Below are positions 17,678 to 23,647 of a DNA stretch of 34,203 nt, one piece after another (the first letter of the stretch is position 1; each line of letters begins with the position of its first letter). The notes under the pieces were generated by a model that saw only the letters and a list, made by a program, of their open reading frames with translations, had not been told where the DNA came from and ran no database searches. The DNA comes from a virus, in IMG/VR virus record IMGVR_UViG_3300021478_000084, positions 1 to 34,203 of that record, one strand, 5' to 3'. A program made the position numbers and the translations under genes.

Positions 17678-18082
17678 ATGGGACTAACCAGCCAGAAAGT
17701 TCAAGCCCACGTGATTACGGAAGACGTCAAGTACGCGCCTTCCAAGAAATGTGTCGTCTGCGGCCTGCCGACTCGCATGGCCGCGCTGAAGTGTCTCCAC
17801 TGCATCGAGGCGGCCTATCTGGCCGAGGAACGGGCCTATACGCGCCAGTGGCTTCTCGAGCATCCGGCGCTAGAGGTGGAGGTGGGGCACGACAAGCACG
17901 GGCTGCTGCATCTGTCGTTCCTGCGGGAGCGCCTGCGCAATGTGGGCTGGTGCGGAGAGCGGGTGACCCAGAAGCGGGACAAGCGCAAGCTGGTGGCGCG
18001 CCATGCGTTTCCGGCGACGGTGCCGGAGAAGATCTGCGTGCCGTGTCTGGCGGCCTGGGATGAGATGGGGCTGGGGTCATGA
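17678..18082 (+). CDS. Zinc-finger-like small protein (134 aa)
   Basis: This is the first gene of a tightly packed plus-strand cluster; its stop overlaps the next start (ATGA). Two CxxC pairs (C25-C28 and C39-C42, ten residues apart, CVVC...KCLHC) look like a zinc ribbon. A third CxxC (KICVPC) lies near the C-terminus. The centre is basic and helical (LSFLRERLRNVGW, TQKRDKRKLVARHAF). It could bind nucleic acid or a host protein. I do not recognise a named family. No good Shine-Dalgarno is seen before the ATG. Confidence 0.75.
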   Translation: MGLTSQKVQAHVITEDVKYAPSKKCVVCGLPTRMAALKCLHCIEAAYLAEERAYTRQWLLEHPALEVEVGHDKHGLLHLSFLRERLRNVGWCGERVTQKRDKRKLVARHAFPATVPEKICVPCLAAWDEMGLGS

Positions 18083-18252
18083 AGAAGACCAGCGTCGACG
18101 AGCTAGCGAGTTACCTCACCAAGCTGATCCTGGGAGGCGCGACCGAGGTGGGCCTCGAATTCATGGCTGGCTTCACGGTCCTTCGTTGGAAGTTTCCCGA
18201 CCAGCCGGGCGGCGTCCTGCCGCTCGAGATGGATATGGAGGAGAGCATATGA
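18079..18252 (+). CDS. Small hypothetical protein (57 aa)
   Basis: Both ends use ATGA overlaps, which is good evidence that this short frame is translated. The product begins MKKTSVDELASYLTKLILGG and continues EVGLEFMAGFTVLRWKFPDQ, a short helix followed by a strand pair, and ends with an acidic PLEMDMEESI tail. No motif is recognised. It lies between a zinc-finger-like gene and a membrane protein gene. Confidence 0.65.
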   Translation: MKKTSVDELASYLTKLILGGATEVGLEFMAGFTVLRWKFPDQPGGVLPLEMDMEESI

Positions 18253-18422
18253 CGCTTGCCGTATGGTTTTGGATCTTGATGGTCATCTGGCTGGTGTTTG
18301 GCTTTTGGAGCGGGTATACGCCCGGCCAGCCTTATCCGGTTCGCAGCTGGGGCGGAAACATTCTGCTGTTCGTATTATTCGCGCTGCTGGGGCTGGCGGC
18401 GTTCGGCGGCCCCATCAAGTAA
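18249..18422 (+). CDS. Two-helix small membrane protein (57 aa), holin-like by shape
   Basis: The ATGA overlap sets the start. There are two clear hydrophobic spans, about residues 2-21 (LAVWFWILMVIWLVFGFW) and 38-54 (ILLFVLFALLGLAAFGG). They are joined by a polar turn containing GYTPGQPYPVRSWGG. Small two-span proteins are candidates for holins or for membrane-acting early proteins. No endolysin lies beside it, and the last residues are not the highly charged tail usual for holins, so the role is undecided. Confidence 0.7.
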   Translation: MTLAVWFWILMVIWLVFGFWSGYTPGQPYPVRSWGGNILLFVLFALLGLAAFGGPIK

Positions 18423-18429
18423 GGCGCAC

Positions 18430-18591
18430 GTGATTCTGCTTCCCCCAGAACCGAACTTGGCTCGCGAGCTGGAGCTGGAGTACGGCTGCGAGCGCTGCCA
18501 CAAAGTACCGGCGACGGAGATGTTCGACTCCCAGTTCGTCTGCTCTCCCTGCCGCCGGGAGCTAGAGGAGAAGTTGACCAAAAATGGATGA
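18430..18591 (+). CDS. Zinc-ribbon-like mini-protein (53 aa, GTG start)
   Basis: The frame opens within the preceding gene. GTG 18430, with TAAGG upstream, fits best and avoids a large overlap. Residues C20-C23 (CERC) and C38-C41 (CSPC) form a compact treble-clef or zinc-ribbon pattern, and a Glu/Lys-rich helix follows. Its end overlaps the next ATG by eight bases. Such mini zinc fingers are frequent among phage early proteins; the target is unknown. Confidence 0.6.
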   Translation: MILLPPEPNLARELELEYGCERCHKVPATEMFDSQFVCSPCRRELEEKLTKNG

Positions 18592-18955
18592 ACAGAGCGA
18601 GTTTAATTTCACGCAGCGTGACGAGATTCCGCTGGCGCGCAAGGGCGACCCGGTCACCTCCCACATCGCCGCCGAGAAACTGGTCGAGAGCGGCAAGTGG
18701 CGCGGCCAGAAGGGCGTCGTATTGACCTGGATGCGGGAGCACAAGATCGACAAGGACCACAGTCTGACGGCGAGCGAGATGGCGCGGGAGAGTAACATCC
18801 GCCATCCGGTCTGTCACAAGCGGCTGCCCGATCTGGAGGCGGCGGGCTGGGTGCGGAAGTGCGTCAAGCGCATTTGCAAAGTCACCGGCGAGCTGTGTTG
18901 GACATGGTGTCTGACCACCGCCGAGGAGCGCGCGGCGCTATCGAGGGTGGCATGA
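18584..18955 (+). CDS. Winged-helix-type phage protein (123 aa)
   Basis: The pattern ARKGDPVTSHIAAEKLVESGKWRGQKGVVLTWM, then SLTASEMARESN and HKRLPDLEAAGWVRKC, is that of a widespread phage family. In it, a DPxTSHxAA motif precedes a helix-turn-helix and a wing with an RLPDLExxGW segment. It probably binds DNA. The C-terminal part contains three Cys (CVKRICKVTGELCW). It lies in the small-gene cluster, so a regulatory role on phage promoters is possible. Its operator is unknown. Confidence 0.7.
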   Translation: MDEQSEFNFTQRDEIPLARKGDPVTSHIAAEKLVESGKWRGQKGVVLTWMREHKIDKDHSLTASEMARESNIRHPVCHKRLPDLEAAGWVRKCVKRICKVTGELCWTWCLTTAEERAALSRVA

Positions 18956-19110
18956 AGAATTGGGATCGCAACGAATACGTAAAGCAGTGCAACCTGCTCG
19001 GGAGCGCGCTGCGCCAGCTGGCCGACGTCCACAACCAGTGGGCCGAGGAGTGCCGCGAGCGGTACGGTGAGGGACCTGAGGAAGTGCTTTTGACGGGGTA
19101 CGAGGAATGA
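18952..19110 (+). CDS. Small hypothetical protein (52 aa)
   Basis: The ATGA overlap with the winged-helix gene defines the start. The open frame itself begins further upstream at 18859. The product (MKNWDRNEYVKQCNLLGSALRQLADVHNQWAEECRERYG) is a single long amphipathic helix with an acidic tail. No family is recognised. Confidence 0.6.
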   Translation: MKNWDRNEYVKQCNLLGSALRQLADVHNQWAEECRERYGEGPEEVLLTGYEE

Positions 19111-19111
19111 T

Positions 19112-19264
19112 ATGGGGGCCGTGAAGCAGTACGAGCTTGAGGAATTCTTCAAGGAAGAGGAGCGGCTGGATCGGGAGTGGGCGGAGGCAAACCCGGATCT
19201 GGTCCGGCAGGGCTTCGACCGCGAACTGGATGAAGCGTGGGAAGAAGCGCTCGAAAAGGATTGA
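19112..19264 (+). CDS. Small acidic helical protein (50 aa)
   Basis: ATG 19112 follows GAGGA (19102-19106) at a suitable distance; the upstream stop ends two bases before. The product MGAVKQYELEEFFKEEERLD continues to WEEALEKD. It is very rich in Glu/Asp, and is mostly helix with five aromatic residues. It could be a nucleic-acid mimic or a protein-binding helix, but this rests on composition only. The next gene starts four bases after its stop. Confidence 0.6.
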   Translation: MGAVKQYELEEFFKEEERLDREWAEANPDLVRQGFDRELDEAWEEALEKD

Positions 19265-19268
19265 CTGA

Positions 19269-19925
19269 ATGACACCAACGCCAACAACTATGCGGCCCGA
19301 GCTGACTCCGCTGCCGCCGCGCATGCTGCACCTGAAGGTGGACGCGAGAGGCTACGTCGTGCCCTGGTTCGTCGCCTGGGTGGACGGGGTGCCGGAGTTC
19401 CGCGCGATGGACGGGCGCAAATGGGTGGAGGCCGTGCGCTACAAGCTCTGCTGGGTGTGCGGCACGCGCCTGGGCGCGCACTTCGCCTTCGTGGTCGGGC
19501 CGATGTGTCTGGTCAGCCTGACGGCGAGCGAGCCGCCGAGCCACCTGCAGTGCGCCACCTGGAGCGCGATCAACTGCCCGTTCCTGAGCCGCCCGCGCAT
19601 GGTGCGCCGCGAGAACGACCTGCCCCAGGGCATGGTTGATCCGGCGGGCCTGCCGATCCTGCGCAACCCCGGGGTCACGGCGGTCTATGTGACCAAGGGC
19701 TTCCGCACGTTCAAGGACGACGCGGGCAAGCCGCTCATCAAAATGCCGGAGGAGCACACCGAGATCCACTGGTACGCCGAGGGCCGCAGGGCCACGCGCG
19801 ATGAGATTCAGGAGTCCATCGACACCGGCCTGCCGATCCTGATGGAGATGGCGGAGAGGGAGGGGCTGGAAGCGGTGAAGGAGCTGAATGGGATGGTGCG
19901 GAGGCTGGACCGATGGCTGGAATGA
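19269..19925 (+). CDS. Conserved phage protein with Cys-rich (zinc-binding-like) core (218 aa)
   Basis: This belongs to a conserved but functionally unassigned family of phage and bacterial proteins. It is recognised by RPELTPLPPRMLHLKVDARGYVVPWFVAWVDGVPEFRAMDG, LCWVCGTRLGAHFAFVVGPMCLVS and SEPPSHLQCATWSAINCPFL. Cys61, Cys64, Cys80, Cys95 and Cys103, with nearby His92, could hold zinc. The C-terminus is helical. It sits in the small-gene cluster upstream of the excisionase-like gene. The function is unknown. Confidence 0.8.
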   Translation: MTPTPTTMRPELTPLPPRMLHLKVDARGYVVPWFVAWVDGVPEFRAMDGRKWVEAVRYKLCWVCGTRLGAHFAFVVGPMCLVSLTASEPPSHLQCATWSAINCPFLSRPRMVRRENDLPQGMVDPAGLPILRNPGVTAVYVTKGFRTFKDDAGKPLIKMPEEHTEIHWYAEGRRATRDEIQESIDTGLPILMEMAEREGLEAVKELNGMVRRLDRWLE

Positions 19926-20215
19926 CCTTCCCGCCGATGCGCCCGCAGCTCGAGATCCAGCTCAAGCACGACATGCTGATGTGCCTGATGGGCGACTCGA
20001 GGCTGCTCCAGGCCATCGTTCCCCGGCAGTATCACGCGGCGCTCGCCATGGCGACGGACGCATTGTGCTGGGTGCTCCATCACGACGTGGAGAGCCACCC
20101 GCACTCGCATGCCGGGGATTTCGCGCAGTGCCTGAAAGATATTCAGGAAGGGCTGGAAAGCATCGGTGGTCCGTTTGAGCCGCCGCCCGATACCGAGTAC
20201 GTCGTGGAGGAATGA
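19913..20215 (+). CDS. Hypothetical protein (100 aa)
   Basis: ATG 19913 has GGAGG eight bases upstream. ATG 19922, giving an ATGA overlap with the preceding stop, is an equally good start and removes three residues. The product is helical (LEIQLKHDMLMCLMGDSRLLQAIVPRQYHAALAMATDALCWVL) with a His-rich turn (HHDVESHPHSH), then an acidic C-terminus. The next gene overlaps its stop. No family is recognised. Confidence 0.65.
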   Translation: MAGMTFPPMRPQLEIQLKHDMLMCLMGDSRLLQAIVPRQYHAALAMATDALCWVLHHDVESHPHSHAGDFAQCLKDIQEGLESIGGPFEPPPDTEYVVEE

Positions 20216-20610
20216 TGCCCCGCTACCCCAAGCAGCCGCTCGAGGACAAGCTCGCCTGGATGCGCGACCGGCAGAACCAGAAGAAGGCCGAGGAGGATCT
20301 GCGCGCCAGGGAGGAGACCCGGCGCGCGCAGGTAGCCAGCGGGGCATCCTCCCCGGCGGAGGCCATACTGCGCGATCTGCTCCAGACCCTGGCGGCGCAG
20401 CGCCAGCCGGTGCGACCGGCACCGGCGGTGACGCGGCAGATGCTGCGCGTCGGTCAGGTGGCGGAGATCCTGTCGGTCTCGGCCCGGACGGTGCAGCGCT
20501 GGTTCGCCGACCGGGCCGTCATCGTCCAAGGGCCTACCAAGACCACCATGCTGATCCCCCAGCAGGCCCTGGACGACTGGTTGCGCGAGCATGCGCCGAA
20601 GGTCAGTTGA
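20212..20610 (+). CDS. Excisionase-like / MerR-type HTH protein (132 aa)
   Basis: The N-terminal half is charged and helical (about residues 10-40). Residues 77-127 form a compact HTH of the excisionase/MerR (HTH_17) type: MLRVGQVAEILSVSARTVQRWFADRAV, a short wing with TTMLIP, then QQALDDWLREHAPK. The gene is convergent with and overlaps the integrase gene by eight bases. A recombination directionality factor (Xis) for that integrase is the natural reading. A lysogeny regulator is the alternative. ATG 20212 and 20215 are both possible starts. Confidence 0.75.
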   Translation: MMPRYPKQPLEDKLAWMRDRQNQKKAEEDLRAREETRRAQVASGASSPAEAILRDLLQTLAAQRQPVRPAPAVTRQMLRVGQVAEILSVSARTVQRWFADRAVIVQGPTKTTMLIPQQALDDWLREHAPKVS

Positions 20611-21880
20611 CGCTCGCGGCTTCCGCCGAGGCGCAGGCTTCGGCGAAGTTCGCGGCCTGCTTGGCGGCGGCCTGCCGGTTCTCGACGGCTTCCTGCATGC
20701 CGAGCACGTAGGGCGCGTAATACTTCTGGGTGGTGGCGATGGTGCGGTGGCCGAGCATGCGCCGCACGTCCTCGAGCGAGAGGCCCAGGTTGAGCATGTT
20801 GACCGCGAAGGAGTCGCGGAAGCGGTGCGGGCGCAGCGAGCCCTCGATCCCGAGCAGCACGCCCAGCTCGCGCAGCGGCGTGTCGAGCGCGATCTTCAGG
20901 TAGTTGTTGTGATCCTTGCGGGAGCCGTCGAAGAACGGATACATGCCCGCGCCGGGCTGGCTCGGATCGCCGCGCCACTTGAGGCAAGGCAGGGCGCGCA
21001 GCCGGTCAACCAGCGCCTGGGGCAGGAAGCAGACCACCTCATCGCTGGTCTTGACCTGCGCGGTGATGTATCTGCCGCCATGCCGCGTGTTCACGATCCA
21101 GTCGGGGCGGAAGATGAGGGCGTCACTGCGGCGCAGCCCGGTCTCGTACATCAGCCACAGCATGGTGAGGAAGGTGTCGGGGTGGCGGAGGAGCGGGTTC
21201 CCCCGGCGGATCTTCTGGCGGGGCAGCTGGCCGCGCACGAAGGCCGGAACGGCTTCCTGAATGCGCAGCCAGTTGGCGTTGCCCTTGCGGTCGAGCGGCA
21301 GGGTGGCAATGCCTTTGTCCTGCTTCTTGCCCGCCATGATGTCTTCCTTGGTCAATTTCTTTTCGGTGATCGCCTCGACCGGCTTCCAGGGGTTCTTGAC
21401 GAGGTCGTGAAAATTCACGCAGTAGTTGAAGAGGCACGAGGTGTACTTGCGCCAGTTATGGATCGTGTTCAGGCTCTTCTTCCGCCAGCCCTCCTGCAGC
21501 TCGTTGAGGTGCTGGCTGGTGACGTCCTTGACGAAGACCACGCCCTTGGCGGTGAGCGGTTCGATCAGCACGTGCTTGACCGAGGAGTAGGCCTGCCATG
21601 TGGGCGAGTCCTCGACATACCTCCCTTGCCCCAGCCAGAGGTTGTAGGCGTCGATCAGCTTCAGAGCCTCGGGCTCCTCGGGGGCCTCCTTCCTGGGCGG
21701 CCACTCGGTGACCTTCTCGAGTTCGATTACCCTGGCTTCGGCGGCCTGCCGGGTGAGCTTGTCGACCTTACCATAGCGGTCGTAGACGGCGATGTTGATC
21801 GTGTGGCGCTTGATCTTCACGCCCATGTTATTCTTTCCCTCGACGTGATACCAGGGGCCTCGGATCTTCAGTTTCAGCAT
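20603..21880 (-). CDS. int: Tyrosine recombinase (phage integrase, 425 aa)
   Basis: The open frame starts at 21925, but ATG 21880 has GGGAG six to seven bases upstream. The N-terminus has an arm-type DNA-binding look (WYHVEGKNNMGVKIKRHTINIAVYDRYG). A SAM-like core-binding domain follows (LIDAYNLWLGQGRYVEDSP...). The catalytic domain has all expected residues: Arg250 (ETGLRRSD), Lys277 (VKTSD), His352-x-x-Arg355 (RPHRFRDSF), His378 (GHRTIATTQKYY) and the nucleophile Tyr387. The length is normal. It catalyses site-specific integration and, with an Xis, excision. The upstream leader contains two interleaved inverted repeats that could control translation. Confidence 0.93.
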   Translation of the reverse strand: MLKLKIRGPWYHVEGKNNMGVKIKRHTINIAVYDRYGKVDKLTRQAAEARVIELEKVTEWPPRKEAPEEPEALKLIDAYNLWLGQGRYVEDSPTWQAYSSVKHVLIEPLTAKGVVFVKDVTSQHLNELQEGWRKKSLNTIHNWRKYTSCLFNYCVNFHDLVKNPWKPVEAITEKKLTKEDIMAGKKQDKGIATLPLDRKGNANWLRIQEAVPAFVRGQLPRQKIRRGNPLLRHPDTFLTMLWLMYETGLRRSDALIFRPDWIVNTRHGGRYITAQVKTSDEVVCFLPQALVDRLRALPCLKWRGDPSQPGAGMYPFFDGSRKDHNNYLKIALDTPLRELGVLLGIEGSLRPHRFRDSFAVNMLNLGLSLEDVRRMLGHRTIATTQKYYAPYVLGMQEAVENRQAAAKQAANFAEACASAEAASVN

Positions 21881-21976
21881 CAAAATCTCCCTTGCTTGCC
21901 GGACGTTTCTCGTCCAACGAGCCAATCCTACCAGGATCTGATGCTGAAAACAAGCTACTTATTGCTAGCAAGCAAG
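21872..21976 (-). promoter_or_regulatory. Integrase leader with interleaved complementary segments (possible pseudoknot) or integrase arm sites
   Basis: In minus-strand order: CTTGCTTGC (21976-21968), TTTCAGCATC (21949-21940), GCAAGCAAG (21899-21891, abutting the GGGAG ribosome-binding site) and GATGCTGAAA (21881-21872, containing the ATG). The first pairs with the third (9 bp) and the second with the fourth (10 bp). A GGACG-N5-CGTCC hairpin (21915-21901) lies between. The topology a-b-a'-b' would be a pseudoknot in RNA. In DNA the same repeats could be arm-type recombinase or Xis sites. Confidence 0.6.
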
Positions 21977-22145
21977 AACGTCTTGTTCTGGAACCTGCAA
22001 TTAAGCGCCTATGCCTTATTGATTCTACGGCTTAAGGCGTATCTTACATCACACGCAAAAACTACAAGAGTGACTGGTTCTTCAAACTTGCTGGACAAAT
22101 TTTAGCCAAAAGGGAGAGACGTGTCTTATTTGGGTAGGGCTGGGT
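21950..22145. other. AT-rich non-coding region upstream of int: candidate attP/regulatory region
   Basis: This stretch is clearly less GC-rich than its surroundings. It contains the palindrome TTGCTAGCAA (21962-21971), AGAAC-N5-GTTCT (21975-21989) and the shared box AACCTGCAAT (21992-22001). It also has TTAAGC/GCTTAA (22001-22006, 22030-22035) and GCCTTA/TAAGGC (22013-22018, 22033-22038). Dense short repeats next to an integrase are what an attP with arm sites looks like. The crossover core cannot be chosen without a host sequence. Confidence 0.45.
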
Positions 22146-22394
22146 CTAGTCGAAGTCCTTCGACTCCTGGCGCGCGATCCCGGCGTTGGCCCACATCACG
22201 CACTCCTCGAGCTTGGTCAAAGCGAGCGACCGCTCGCGCCGGTCGGGGCACAGCTCGACGATGAGGAGGGCGAGCGCCTTCGCCTGATCGCGGAGCTTCT
22301 GATAGCGCGCAGGCTGATCGCCCTTCGGTGCGTGGAACGTGAAGTCGCCCTCGATCCGCTCCACGAGCATCTTGTCGGTGGCGCTGAGTGGCAT
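22146..22394 (-). CDS. acb2: Acb2-type anti-CBASS cyclic-nucleotide sponge (Acb2/Tad1 hook domain, 82 aa)
   Basis: The sequence matches the Acb2/Tad1-hook family pattern: VERIEGDFTFHAPKGDQPARYQKLRDQAKALALLIVELCP, then RRERSLALTKLEECVMWANAGIAR. Characterised Acb2 proteins are small helical proteins that assemble into hexamers. They bind and sequester cyclic di- and trinucleotides, which blocks CBASS effectors; Tad1 relatives sequester Thoeris signals. The length and the RERSLALTKLEE...MWANAGIAR signature are normal. GGAG lies five bases upstream of the ATG, which follows the partner gene stop by one base. The usual FxYHxPK here reads FTFHAPK, with Phe for Tyr, which could affect ligand choice. 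The function is inferred from the family. Confidence 0.85.
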   Translation of the reverse strand: MPLSATDKMLVERIEGDFTFHAPKGDQPARYQKLRDQAKALALLIVELCPDRRERSLALTKLEECVMWANAGIARQESKDFD

Positions 22395-22395
22395 G

Positions 22396-23004
22396 CTAGC
22401 TCCACTTCTGGGGCAGCCGGAAATAGAACAGCACGATGAGGCCCTGGCCTGCCGTTCCGCCCGCCATCCCGGCTACGTTGAGCCAGCCCTGAAACGGGAC
22501 GACGGGAGCGACCGCGTTCCAGAGCGGCAAGCTGGTCGTGATGTTCTGATCGAGTTCGCCCCCTGCGGCTCCGAAGCTGCCGTTGGCAAAAATGTCCGTC
22601 AGGCCCGACTGCGATCCCATGGTGAACGCCACCGGGCCGGGCGAGGCGTTGAACGGCGTGAAGCAAACCGACATCCACGAATAGAGGAAGCTGGCGGCTG
22701 GGAACGGAATCGCCAGCGAGAAGTTTCCCATCGTGTAGTCGAGCATCATCGCGAGCGCCAGCGGGGTGACACCGGCAACTTGCGGCCCGCCGGTCGGCCC
22801 GCTTACCACCGGACCCGCGAATTGCGTGGCCATTCCCCCGGGCAGGTTGGACATCATCTGCCGGTAGCTGGTGGGCGTGCGCCCGAGCAGGGGCGGCAGG
22901 CTGGCAGACAGCGTTACCGACGGGGATTCCGGCGGTCGCTGGATGGGCAGCTGCGGCTGGTTGGGGTCAATGATGGTCGGTTCAATGGTGATGTCAGGTG
23001 CCAT
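22396..23004 (-). CDS. Unknown 202-aa protein co-transcribed with acb2
   Basis: The open frame reaches 23091, but ATG 23004 lies seven bases after a perfect TATAAT, which fits a leaderless or nearly leaderless start. No Shine-Dalgarno is visible. The first ~50 residues are Pro-rich and disordered (TIEPTIIDPNQPQLPIQRPPES). The rest is Gly/Pro/Phe-rich and beta-like (NFSLAIPFPAASFLYSWMSVCFTPF, TAGQGLIVLFYFRLPQKW), resembling minor virion proteins rather than an enzyme. It is the first gene of a two-gene minus-strand operon with acb2. It could be a virion component or a partner in defence evasion. The family is not recognised. Confidence 0.7.
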   Translation of the reverse strand: MAPDITIEPTIIDPNQPQLPIQRPPESPSVTLSASLPPLLGRTPTSYRQMMSNLPGGMATQFAGPVVSGPTGGPQVAGVTPLALAMMLDYTMGNFSLAIPFPAASFLYSWMSVCFTPFNASPGPVAFTMGSQSGLTDIFANGSFGAAGGELDQNITTSLPLWNAVAPVVPFQGWLNVAGMAGGTAGQGLIVLFYFRLPQKWS

Positions 23005-23019
23005 GTCGAGGATTATACT
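22991..23019 (+). promoter_or_regulatory. Candidate plus-strand promoter ATGTCA-N17-TATACT
   Basis: ATGTCA (22991-22996, four of six to TTGACA) and TATACT (23014-23019, five of six to TATAAT) are 17 bases apart. They lie 19 bases before ATG 23039, which heads the internal-virion operon. The -10 overlaps the oppositely directed TATAAT, and the AACCTGCAAT box lies just downstream, near the expected start of transcription. Confidence 0.5.
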
Positions 23020-23031
23020 TGATTGCAGGTT
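23012..23031 (-). promoter_or_regulatory. Candidate minus-strand -10 (TATAAT) with adjoining AACCTGCAAT box
   Basis: On the minus strand AACCTGCAAT (23031-23022) is followed by four bases and TATAAT (23017-23012), then seven bases and the ATG at 23004. No -35 hexamer sits at the usual distance; the box occupies that side. Activator-dependent or phage-specific promoter use is possible. The mRNA would be leaderless. Confidence 0.5.
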
Positions 23032-23038
23032 TCGAGGA

Positions 23039-23647
23039 ATGGTCAAAGTCGAAATGCTTCCGGTCCCCCCGGAGTACGTGGATAAGTTCATGAAAGGGGT
23101 CTATCTGACCACGCTCCGCAAGATCCCCGGCTACGACCTGAAGCGCACGCACCAGCGCCTGCTGGTCGGACTCGACCAGCTCTGGGTCGCCTGCTCGCCG
23201 CAGGCCTGCTCGAGCATCTGGGGCGTTGTCATCACCACGATCAGCGACCGGCCACCGAGCAAACGGAAATGCTTCGAGCGCCAGGACCCCGCGCTGATGC
23301 GCTCTCTCACCGTCCACATCGCCGGTGAGTATTACCTGGGCACGTGGCTGGAGAGCGCGATAGAGCGCATCATCCACTACGCGCGCCAGCAGGGCTGCCG
23401 CCAGCTGTTCCTCCTGTTCCGCAAGAACTGGCAGAGGCGCATCCTCAGGCCTTTCTTTTCGGCTGGGTGGGAGGCCGTCGCCATCAGCCGCGACCGGCCC
23501 ACCAAGTCCACCTGCAAGGTGTACCGCCACCGCAACACGCCCGGCCATTTTCGAATCGTCATCCCGATCCCGGCCAAACGTTTTACCCGGCACATGTATC
23601 ACATGACGGGCCGGTTCTACCTGAAGGAGGAGGAGGCAGCAGCATGA
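23039..23647 (+). CDS. GNAT-like acyltransferase-fold protein (202 aa)
   Basis: The middle shows GNAT-type order. It has a strand IWGVVITTI, then a helix region GTWLESAIERIIHYARQQGCRQLFLLF. The NWQRRILRPFFSAGWEAVAI segment corresponds to the N...A...Y...GF end of GNAT enzymes. The acetyl-CoA loop is not a clean Q/RxxGxG/A, so activity is uncertain. GNAT-like proteins are known in phage structural operons. GAGGA directly abuts ATG 23039, which is too close for good initiation. ATG 23054 (15 bases away) is an alternative start. Its stop overlaps the next start (ATGA), linking it to the internal virion genes. Confidence 0.65.
   Translation: MVKVEMLPVPPEYVDKFMKGVYLTTLRKIPGYDLKRTHQRLLVGLDQLWVACSPQACSSIWGVVITTISDRPPSKRKCFERQDPALMRSLTVHIAGEYYLGTWLESAIERIIHYARQQGCRQLFLLFRKNWQRRILRPFFSAGWEAVAISRDRPTKSTCKVYRHRNTPGHFRIVIPIPAKRFTRHMYHMTGRFYLKEEEAAA

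Noticed and set aside
21975-21989. LexA/SOS box AGAAC-N5-GTTCT upstream of int
   Set aside because: Known GAAC/GTTC-type boxes have a four-base centre with defined bases. This one has five and does not overlap a clear promoter.
21941-22105. Possible 54-aa plus-strand hydrophobic protein upstream of int (MLKTSYLLLASKN...)
   Set aside because: Its start arises from the inverted repeat of the integrase start, the ribosome-binding site is poor, and the region is better explained as an att/regulatory region. It is the tail of a long antisense frame over int.
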